37,563 nt of DNA from Minisyncoccota bacterium (GTDB taxonomy: Bacteria > Patescibacteriota > JACMRA01). The notes below the pieces were generated by a model, which made no database searches, was not told the origin of the DNA, and worked only from the letters and a program-made list of their open reading frames with translations. Positions within the stretch are counted from its first letter, which is position 1. Every line of letters starts with the position of its first letter. Below are positions 15,400-21,585 of this stretch, one piece after another. The translations under genes and the position numbers were made by a program. The stretch is taken from positions 1-37,563 of the forward strand of contig JACMRA010000011.1 in assembly GCA_014376695.1 (NCBI GenBank), in the 5' to 3' direction.

Positions 15400-16956
15400 A
15401 TGACCCACCGAACCAAAACCATAAATCTAAACATAAATAAAGTCGAAAAGTGTTTTATTGACTACTTGAATCTATCCAAAGTTTTGATAGAAGATACGCT
15501 GTTTGCAAAATCAACCAAAGAAGATAAAGATAGCACTTTAAAAGCTATGATTACTAATTTTGTGGAGAATTTGGTGACTAGGCAAGAGGCCTTTGTAAGA
15601 TTGCAAGCCCAACTTAACGACCCAAACTGCCAGATAAAATCCGAGCTAATGGCCAAATTACTAACTTTTGAATTGCTTGAAAGACAAATATTCGGGCTTG
15701 GATTAAGCTCCAAAAGCACTAATTACAAAATCAACCAGGCGATGTACGAGGTAGAGACTGCCATTGTCATCTCAAATATCTTGGACAAAGGACGCAGGGT
15801 TGACGGCCGAAAAACTGATGAAATCAGGCCAATCACGACTCAAGTTGGCGTCTTGCCAGAAGTTCACGGATCTAGTTTGTTTAACCGCGGCGAGACTCAA
15901 GTACTTAATGTACTTACCCTTGGGACGCTAGATGATGCTCTGCAACTCGATGGAATAGAGGATATTTACGTGACTAGCAAGCGATATATCCACCACTATA
16001 ATTTCCCTAGCTATTCGGTAGGCGAAACTGGGCGATATAGCGGAACAGGGCGACGCGAAATTGGCCATGGGGCTCTTGCCGAGAAGGCTCTAATGCCGGT
16101 ATTACCAACCGAAGAAGAGTTTCCATATACGATGAGACTTGTCAGCGAGTGCCTTGGTTCCAACGGCTCAACTAGTATGGCCTCAACTTGCGGTTCTAGT
16201 ATGTCACTTATGCATGCGGGAGTCCCAATCAAGGCGGCTGTTGCTGGGATTGCTATGGGGGCAGCTCTTGATGAAGCTAGTGGTCGCTTTGCGGTTTTGA
16301 CTGATATTCAAGGGATGGAGGATCACCACGCTCATATGGATTTTAAGGTGACTGGAACAAGCCAGGGGGTTACGGCAATACAATTAGACAATAAAGTTGG
16401 TGGACTTACGGTCGAGGTACTTAGTCAAGCCCTAAACGATGCTAAAAAGGGTCGGATTTTTATCCTTGGTAAGATGGCTGAAAGTATTAATAAATCAAAT
16501 CCCGAGATTGCAAGCTCGGCTCCAAAAGTCAAAATAATCTTAGTCCCTCAATCCAAAATCCGCGAAGTTATCGGAAGTGGTGGTGCTGTAATCAATGGCT
16601 TGCAGACTGAGTTTGGCGTGCAAGTATCCCTCGAGAACGAAACTGGCAAAACTGTTATCTACGGTACTAATAGTGCAATGGTCGAGGCCTGCTACGCCAA
16701 AATCGCCTCAATGATCCACGAGTTTAAGATCGGCGAAACAATCACCGGGCCAGTAGTTCGTATCGAGAAGTTTGGAGCCTTTTTCCGAATTGATAACAGT
16801 GACAAAGACGCCATGGTGCATATTAGTGAGCTAGGCAATGGAAAGCGGCTCGAGACGGTCGAAGAGGTCTTGAAATTAGGCGATAGGATTAGCTGTACAA
16901 TTATGGAGATTAACGACCGTGGCCAGTTCAAACTCAAGTTTAACGGGAAGATGTAG
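15400..16956 (+). CDS. pnp: polyribonucleotide nucleotidyltransferase lacking the first RNase PH domain
   Basis: 3'-5' phosphorolytic exoribonuclease. Only 518 aa against about 700. Residues 1-130 match the helical linker domain of PNPase; 131-370 are the second RNase PH domain (GRRVDGRKTDEIRPI, HGSSLFNRGETQ, HYNFPSYSVGETG, RREIGHGALAEKAL), with the catalytic set corresponding to E. coli Asp486, Asp492 and Lys494 kept as Asp308, Asp314 and Lys316; then a KH domain (IREVIGSGGAVI, 387-398) and an S1 domain (445-515, GPVVRIEKFGAFFRI). The first RNase PH domain (~210 aa), which carries RNA-binding loops and builds the ring, is absent. It is not cut off by a frameshift: a promoter and a divergent gene lie directly upstream. 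Confidence 0.93.
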   Translation: MTHRTKTINLNINKVEKCFIDYLNLSKVLIEDTLFAKSTKEDKDSTLKAMITNFVENLVTRQEAFVRLQAQLNDPNCQIKSELMAKLLTFELLERQIFGLGLSSKSTNYKINQAMYEVETAIVISNILDKGRRVDGRKTDEIRPITTQVGVLPEVHGSSLFNRGETQVLNVLTLGTLDDALQLDGIEDIYVTSKRYIHHYNFPSYSVGETGRYSGTGRREIGHGALAEKALMPVLPTEEEFPYTMRLVSECLGSNGSTSMASTCGSSMSLMHAGVPIKAAVAGIAMGAALDEASGRFAVLTDIQGMEDHHAHMDFKVTGTSQGVTAIQLDNKVGGLTVEVLSQALNDAKKGRIFILGKMAESINKSNPEIASSAPKVKIILVPQSKIREVIGSGGAVINGLQTEFGVQVSLENETGKTVIYGTNSAMVEACYAKIASMIHEFKIGETITGPVVRIEKFGAFFRIDNSDKDAMVHISELGNGKRLETVEEVLKLGDRISCTIMEINDRGQFKLKFNGKM

Positions 16957-17011
16957 TTGACGCCTTTTTATAAATCAGGTACGTCTTAATACAGAAATTT
17001 TAATTGTAAAT

Positions 17012-17200
17012 ATGCCTGATATCTTGACATGCGCCTGCGAAAAACCGCCCACAGTAGTACCGACCGTCGAAGATTTCTTGTATGAACTGTTGTGGCGATA
17101 TAATTTAATTTTAGAAATTCAAAAGACTCCGTATGCGGATATGATGAAGCCGATAAGCTTTCAAATGACGACAGAAAGCGGTGGGGGTTGTATTGGATAA
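17012..17200 (+). CDS. small hypothetical protein (may be first half of a frameshifted gene)
   Basis: 62 aa, beginning MPDILTCACEKPPTVVPTVEDFLYEL; no recognised domain. The start has the local 'ATATG' context. Its 3' end overlaps the next frame by 20 nt at a run of five G, and the C-terminal residues (TTESGGGCIG) are low in complexity. Either this is a separate small protein translationally coupled to the next one, or the two were one ~165-aa gene broken by a 1-nt change in the G run. It lies at the left edge of the accessory block, right after pnp. Confidence 0.5.
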   Translation: MPDILTCACEKPPTVVPTVEDFLYELLWRYNLILEIQKTPYADMMKPISFQMTTESGGGCIG

Positions 17201-17504
17201 GCATTTTGATTATATACTTAAAAAAATTGGGAAGACCTTTGTTTATATGGAGCAAAATGCCTTTAGTTTATTACTTGAAAGTGATGTTAAATGTATTGAT
17301 GAGATGAATAAAGCCTATGATAAATTCTGGGCATACTATAATATTGGTATAGCTGTTGACCTCGAAAAAATTACGCATGATATTTATCATCAAGAGGTAA
17401 ATGCAAGAAGCTATCAATTTGATGATGCTTTGAGAGAGTTAATACCATTCACGTATGAATTATGTCAATTAACCTACTTAGTTAAAACAAAAGAAGTTTT
17501 GTAA
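17181..17504 (+). CDS. small hypothetical helical protein (overlaps upstream frame)
   Basis: 107 aa from a GTG at 17181 (a TTG at 17193 is also possible); neither start has the T at -1 that marks most starts here, which argues that this is a downstream half rather than an independent gene. Mostly helical and acidic: DKHFDYILKKIGKTF, ESDVKCIDEMNKAYDKFW, DDALRELIPFTYELCQL. No recognised family. It is AT-richer than the core genes around it. Confidence 0.5.
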   Translation: MGVVLDKHFDYILKKIGKTFVYMEQNAFSLLLESDVKCIDEMNKAYDKFWAYYNIGIAVDLEKITHDIYHQEVNARSYQFDDALRELIPFTYELCQLTYLVKTKEVL

Positions 17505-17747
17505 GAGTTTATTGATCGGTTAAAATAATTCAGTTTTTGTACCGGTTGTCGAAGGTCCGGGGTCATCGGTATTCAGCGACTATTGAAATATTCTAAAGTC
17601 CAACGAGAAAATGCACTAGCCAAAGATTAGACATAAATCAAAAAATTACAATTAATGGCATTAATTACCTTGTTTAACAAGTATTTTATCAAGTTACTGT
17701 AAATAATTTACAATTTATTGTAAAAACTAATCTAGTTATACCTCTAT
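17505..17747 (+). other. 243-nt non-coding leader of the ATPase/TOPRIM unit
   Basis: No convincing frame. The first part holds a small GC-richer patch (TCGAAGGTCCGGGGTCATCGG near 17548); the rest is very AT-rich with overlapping inverted repeats just upstream of the ATPase start. A shared 11-mer, TTGTACCGGTT, occurs here and in the infB upstream region near 23492, probably by chance. Confidence 0.4.
17698..17724 (+). promoter_or_regulatory. candidate operator: overlapping TGTAA/TTACA palindromes
   Basis: Two overlapping perfect inverted repeats: TGTAAAT-A-ATTTACA (17698-17712) and TTTACAA-TTTA-TTGTAAA (17707-17724). They end 23 nt before the ATPase ATG, where promoter and operator of the unit should be. 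No regulator gene is adjacent, so autoregulation or a host factor would be needed. Confidence 0.45.
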
Positions 17748-18962
17748 ATGATTACCGAATTACGCATTTCTAACTTCTATTCATTTGGCGATGAACAAAC
17801 CGTTATCCAGTTTTATAAAGGTGGCAAAAAACCAGAGAATGGCTATTATCAATACAAGGATAAGAAAATTTCTTTGATTCAAGGATTTTTTGGAGCTAAT
17901 GCCTCGGGGAAGACTAATGTGCTTAGGGCGATTGAGGCCTTGAGTTATTGGATAATAATCGGAGAGTCATCCACCAACACTCAACGCGTAATTAAAAATT
18001 TAAACGAGCCAAATTATTCAAAAACAAATAAAAACAAACCGATAAAACTCGGGGGAAACTTTTTAATAAATAATAATCTGTATAGCTATGATATAGAGTT
18101 AACGGACTCCCTCATATTAAGAGAGACTCTAAAAACTATAGATATAAAATCGGGCAAAGAAGAGATGCTTTTCTCAATAGAAGAAGAAGGGTACTCTTTT
18201 AGTAAAAGTCTCATAGATGCGAAAAGTATTTTTGGGTACACTAAAAAAAAGACTAAAACAGCGCTATCTTTATTACTACTCATCGAACACCCTGTCGTTA
18301 AGGAGCTACAAACTTTTTTTAACGGCGTAAGCTATGTATCAATTATAGATAATAGTAATGTATCTGATGTAATTTCATATATATTTAACAAATTCAATAA
18401 AGATGACATACAGGAAGTGGAGACAAACCAAAATTCAGTAAATTTAGCACTGACCTTCCTTAAACTATTCGATGATTCAATCATAAATCTTGATTTTAAT
18501 ACAGATGACAATAAGTCGATCAAAGTTGAAATTGAACATAGAGATTTTTATTCTAAAGTACCTATAGCTATGGAGTCTAGAGGTACTCAAGAGCTATTTA
18601 GTTACATAGTTAAAATAATCAATTGTTTAAAAAACGGCGGGATAGTAGTCTACGACGAAATTAATCGCTATTTCCATCCGCATATTCAGATGGCTATTAT
18701 TAAGCTATTTCTAGACCCAGACCTCAACAAAAATAATGCCCAATTATTCTTTTCGTCCCATGATCACCAAATCCTTAACGAACTAGCGCTCGATCAAATC
18801 CATATAGTCGAAAAAGAGGATGGATTTAGCACGGTTACCAAGCTATCCCAATTTGACAATTCTGCTACTCGGGACAATATTACAAAAAAATATTCATTAG
18901 GTGTTTTTGGTGGAGTGCCTGATATTATTGATTTTAAGCATGGACTCAGACAAGTATTATGA
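17748..18962 (+). CDS. AAA15-family ATPase (RloA/AbiLi-like), putative anti-phage system
   Basis: 404 aa, OLD/SMC-like ABC-fold ATPase. Starts with the typical ITELRISNFYSFGDEQ; Walker A GANASGKTN at 49-57; then a divergent middle; Walker B GGIVVYDEINRYFHP near 296-310; NAQLFFSSHDHQIL (H-loop) and the family-typical tail 'KKYSLGVFGGVPDI'. This order is that of COG1106 proteins such as RloA and AbiLi, which pair with a TOPRIM protein (RloB/AbiLii) for phage defence. The partner gene follows with an ATGA overlap. It ends in TGA, a stop otherwise unused in this window, and is AT-richer than its neighbours, which suggests transfer. The antiphage role is by analogy. Confidence 0.82.
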   Translation: MITELRISNFYSFGDEQTVIQFYKGGKKPENGYYQYKDKKISLIQGFFGANASGKTNVLRAIEALSYWIIIGESSTNTQRVIKNLNEPNYSKTNKNKPIKLGGNFLINNNLYSYDIELTDSLILRETLKTIDIKSGKEEMLFSIEEEGYSFSKSLIDAKSIFGYTKKKTKTALSLLLLIEHPVVKELQTFFNGVSYVSIIDNSNVSDVISYIFNKFNKDDIQEVETNQNSVNLALTFLKLFDDSIINLDFNTDDNKSIKVEIEHRDFYSKVPIAMESRGTQELFSYIVKIINCLKNGGIVVYDEINRYFHPHIQMAIIKLFLDPDLNKNNAQLFFSSHDHQILNELALDQIHIVEKEDGFSTVTKLSQFDNSATRDNITKKYSLGVFGGVPDIIDFKHGLRQVL

Positions 18963-19189
18963 AACAGGTTAATAAAATAATTCACAAAAGTTTGAAATAT
19001 CAATATGTTTTTTGTGTCGAGGGTAAAGCAGAAGATGATTGGCTGACTTTTTTAAAAACGTTTATCAGGCCGAAAAAATGTTTCAAAATTGAAAATATGG
19101 AGGGGTTTTCCACGTTTGAAGGATTTGAAGGAAAATACAAAAAAGTTTTAAAAACTTGGGACATAAAACCAAAACAGCCTTTTCCCTAA
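18959..19189 (+). CDS. RloB/AbiLii-like TOPRIM protein, N-terminal part (frameshifted)
   Basis: 76 aa ending at a premature TAA. The start overlaps the ATPase stop (ATGA). It contains the first TOPRIM signature, YVFCVEGKAEDDWL, with the conserved Glu followed by Gly. The frame is broken at the T run near 19181-19184: the continuation of the domain is in the -1 frame (next entry). Together the two parts would make about 190 aa, the usual RloB size. In the pair, the TOPRIM protein is expected to be the nuclease effector controlled by the ATPase. Confidence 0.6.
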   Translation: MKQVNKIIHKSLKYQYVFCVEGKAEDDWLTFLKTFIRPKKCFKIENMEGFSTFEGFEGKYKKVLKTWDIKPKQPFP

Positions 19190-19530
19190 TTTTTATATTT
19201 GACAATGATCTGGGAATTGAGTCAACCAAAATTCAAAATTTCATAATTAGCAAAGAGCGTAATCATTTTGTAACCGACCCAAATATTGAAGGGCTATTTT
19301 TAAAACTTAAACAAAAATATAATCTTACCAACGACGGAACCGTACAATTTCGTGAAAAATGCAAATATCAGTTCGCATTGCAATTTAAAAAGGGGGTCGA
19401 TGAATTAGGTGTAAGAGACAAAAATTATATTGAGATACTCGGTCGAGACATTGGCTCAATTATCAGCAATGCCAAAATTTGTCCTCATTATACTGCCTTA
19501 TTAAAACCATTTTTGGAGGATAATGATTGA
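19156..19530 (+). CDS. RloB/AbiLii-like TOPRIM protein, C-terminal part (frameshifted)
   Basis: The open frame begins at a weak TTG at 19156, with no initiation context, so it is best seen as the rest of the upstream gene. It supplies SLIFIFDNDLG (the D-x-D TOPRIM motif) and FVTDPNIEGLFLKLKQKYNL, which corresponds to the 'SNP.fE.W.L.H' helix of RloB proteins. It ends in TGA. If the frames are joined by one extra T (or by -1 slippage on TTTT), a continuous RloB-like protein results. Confidence 0.55.
   Translation: MGHKTKTAFSLIFIFDNDLGIESTKIQNFIISKERNHFVTDPNIEGLFLKLKQKYNLTNDGTVQFREKCKYQFALQFKKGVDELGVRDKNYIEILGRDIGSIISNAKICPHYTALLKPFLEDND
19178..19190 (+). other. frameshift site in the TOPRIM gene
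   Basis: Frame one reads CAG CCT TTT CCC TAA; the conserved continuation needs TCC CTA ATT. Re-reading one T of the four-T run (a -1 shift) restores the domain without losing any residue of it. A natural mutation, a homopolymer sequencing error and programmed slippage all fit. Confidence 0.55.
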
Positions 19531-19600
19531 TTGTCCATCTTTCAATTTCTTCAATCTCAATCCCCTATTTATCTAAAATTATATCAAAAATGATTTTTTT

Positions 19601-20080
19601 ATGAGTAAGCATTATTTATATTTTTTATTTATTCCATTTATCTGTTTGTTAGTATTTCGGCAACTCTTATATATATTCCCAGAAATATCGAATATTTATT
19701 ACCAGTTAGGAATTTTTATTTTATTTGGTTTATCAATCACAGTAAGTTGTTCAATTGAATTTTACAAAAAATTTAATAAGAGTAATGGTTATATATTCGG
19801 TTCAATCTTCCCTTTGATTGTCGGAGTTTTTATGTTAACTTTTTGCACTTTGCAAATAAATGAAATTAAAATATACTGTGGGAAAATTGATGGGAAAATT
19901 GCAACGTTTTCTCAAAAAAGAAATAATACTTTATTAGTATTTAAAATTCAAACAGAAATAGGTGTAAGAGAGATAAAGATAAGCCCCCAAGCGAAAATTT
20001 TAGATCATACAGACAGAAAAATATGTTTTCGAGGGGTTCCTAAATTAGAGATTTGGGAAATATTAACTATCCAAAATTAA
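19601..20080 (+). CDS. membrane protein of unknown function in the accessory block
   Basis: 159 aa; three hydrophobic helices (about 5-25, 34-52, 65-85) followed by a ~70-residue soluble beta-rich tail (TLLVFKIQTEIGVREIKISPQ). I do not recognise it. The gene is the AT-richest in the window, with Ile/Phe/Lys-rich composition unlike the resident genes, in line with the adjacent ATPase/TOPRIM pair. It lies 70 nt after that pair in the same direction. It might be a third member of the defence unit or an unrelated passenger. Its stop is TAA. Confidence 0.68.
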   Translation: MSKHYLYFLFIPFICLLVFRQLLYIFPEISNIYYQLGIFILFGLSITVSCSIEFYKKFNKSNGYIFGSIFPLIVGVFMLTFCTLQINEIKIYCGKIDGKIATFSQKRNNTLLVFKIQTEIGVREIKISPQAKILDHTDRKICFRGVPKLEIWEILTIQN

Positions 20081-20112
20081 TCACTTTTAAATGATGAGTT
20101 TAACAATCACCT

Positions 20113-20181
20113 ATGGCCAGAACTAAATTAATAAAAAATCTAAGAAAGCAATCCGCTTCTTTATTGGCGAGGCGGCCTTAG
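20113..20181 (+). CDS. possible 22-aa basic peptide
   Basis: ATG in the favoured context (CACCTATG) opens a 22-codon frame with seven Lys/Arg (MARTKLIKNLRKQSASLL...) ending in TAG. A GCTTCT/AGAAGC hairpin (20155-20185) with a GC-rich loop covers its 3' half. It could equally be a gene remnant or an RNA structure at the right edge of the accessory block. Confidence 0.2.
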   Translation: MARTKLIKNLRKQSASLLARRP

Positions 20182-20237
20182 AAGCTAAGTGGCAGTTACT
20201 GCTTTCAACAATGATTAAAATTAATGTCAACCCCTCT

Positions 20238-21257
20238 ATGAAACTAGCATTCTTCACTTCCTCCGACTTTACTATCCCGATGATTCAATCGATCCTTGAT
20301 TACCAGGGCAAGAGTCTAATTACCGTGGCCAAAGAGCAGGCCAAAAATCTCAAACAAGAACTTACTCAAGATCAAATATTTGCCCTCAAAAAAATCTTAA
20401 TGGGTCGCAAAAAAATTCAATTGCAGCTAATTGTCAGCCAACCCGAAAAGCTAAATCGAGGCAAAGTCGTCAAAAATCCAATTCTAGAATACGCCAGGGC
20501 CAGCAATATTGCAATTTACACCCCCGAAAAGCTCAACAAAGAAATCAAGTCCGAACTGGACAAAATTGATCTAGCTATTGTCGCCTCCTACGGCCAGATA
20601 ATCAGCCAAAAAATTCTGGATACGACCAAATTCGGCTTTGTTAATTGGCATCCCTCCCTCTTGCCCAAGTTCCGTGGGGCCAGCCCTATTCAATCGAGTA
20701 TTTTGTCTGGAGAGTTAGAGACGGGGTTGAGCTGGATTGAGATGACAGCTGGGATGGATTCGGGAGATTTACTAATGCAATTACCCTGTGAGATTGAGGA
20801 CTACGACAATTTTGACACTTTAAGTAAGCATTTTGGGCTGGTTGGAGCTGGTAGCTGGGCTTTGGCAATTGCCTACAAATTACTCGGTCAAAAAACCCCT
20901 CAAAAGGAGGTGTTAGCAACCTACTGCACCAAAATAACCAAAGAACAAGCCTTAGTAAATCCCGCCGAGCTGACGGCAGACCAAATTCATTGGCATTATC
21001 AAGCTTTTTTTAGCTATCCATTTACCAAGTATCAAAGTCTTGCCCTCAATCAGGAAATCAAAATTCTGGATTGCAAGCCCAAATATGAATCTGGGCCAAT
21101 TGACGCCGGTAGCGTCGAACTCAAAGCCGAGTTAATCGTTATTAAGGCCAAAGAACAAGAAGTGTATTTGAGGTGTGCCAATAAAACCTTACTCGAACTC
21201 AAGCAAATCCAATACCCAAACGGTCAAAAAACCTTTGCCCGAGATATAAAATTCTAA
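20238..21257 (+). CDS. fmt: methionyl-tRNA formyltransferase
   Basis: Transfers a formyl group from 10-formyl-THF to Met-tRNAfMet for initiation. 339 aa from ATG 20238 (MKLAFFTSSDFTIPMIQSI); an ATG at 20211 would add nine residues but lacks the T at -1. The formyltransferase core is clear: LAIVASYGQII, NWHPSLLPKFRGASPIQ with the catalytic Asn and His, and MTAGMDSGDLL with the catalytic Asp. The C-terminal OB-like domain follows (QIHWHYQAFFSYPFTK). A ~35-residue lysine-rich insertion after the first strand (LITVAKEQAKNLKQ...) makes it longer than the E. coli enzyme. The next gene starts 16 nt downstream. Confidence 0.93.
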   Translation: MKLAFFTSSDFTIPMIQSILDYQGKSLITVAKEQAKNLKQELTQDQIFALKKILMGRKKIQLQLIVSQPEKLNRGKVVKNPILEYARASNIAIYTPEKLNKEIKSELDKIDLAIVASYGQIISQKILDTTKFGFVNWHPSLLPKFRGASPIQSSILSGELETGLSWIEMTAGMDSGDLLMQLPCEIEDYDNFDTLSKHFGLVGAGSWALAIAYKLLGQKTPQKEVLATYCTKITKEQALVNPAELTADQIHWHYQAFFSYPFTKYQSLALNQEIKILDCKPKYESGPIDAGSVELKAELIVIKAKEQEVYLRCANKTLLELKQIQYPNGQKTFARDIKF

Positions 21258-21273
21258 AAAATCAATTAAACCT

Positions 21274-21585
21274 ATGACAGTCGAACAACTAATTTTTGAT
21301 ATCCCGCCTCAATTTCAATCGAGCTTTGTAGAATTAGACGAGCAAATCTGGACGCCGTATCTCTCAAGCTTCGCTTTTTTTGTTAGCAAAGAAGTATGGA
21401 CTTGCCCGGCCAATCCAAGCTATTTATCTATCATAGTTCGTTGGAGTAGCCAGGCCGAATGGAAATCAATTCCGGTAGACAAACTTATGGAATTAAGTCG
21501 AGAATTTGACAAGCTCAGCCAACAGAAATTTGGAGAAGTTTTTGCAATCAAACAGTCTCTAAGCTACGAAGTAGAAAAGCTTTAG
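21274..21585 (+). CDS. TIGR03792-like small protein
   Basis: 103 aa. The pattern 'V.F.IPPQF...F...DE-IWTPYLSS..FF.SKEVWTCPANPSYLSIIVRW.S..EWKSIP' matches the small alpha/beta-barrel-like family TIGR03792, first described from cyanobacteria and of unknown function (its fold resembles antibiotic-monooxygenase-type dimeric barrels). The residues D-E-x-I-W-T, K-E-V-W and W-K are the conserved ones. It is probably co-transcribed with fmt. Its stop overlaps the stop of the convergent LPXTG gene by 3 nt. Confidence 0.72.
   Translation: MTVEQLIFDIPPQFQSSFVELDEQIWTPYLSSFAFFVSKEVWTCPANPSYLSIIVRWSSQAEWKSIPVDKLMELSREFDKLSQQKFGEVFAIKQSLSYEVEKL

Noticed and set aside
15293-15400. Possibility that the first PNPase domain was lost by a frameshift just upstream
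   Set aside because: Only about 100 nt separate pnp from the divergent membrane gene, and that gap is filled by two promoters; no remnant of the domain can be translated.
19156-19189. Independent start for the C-terminal TOPRIM part at TTG 19156
   Set aside because: It has no -1 T, no SD and would begin in the middle of a domain; a frameshift explains it better.
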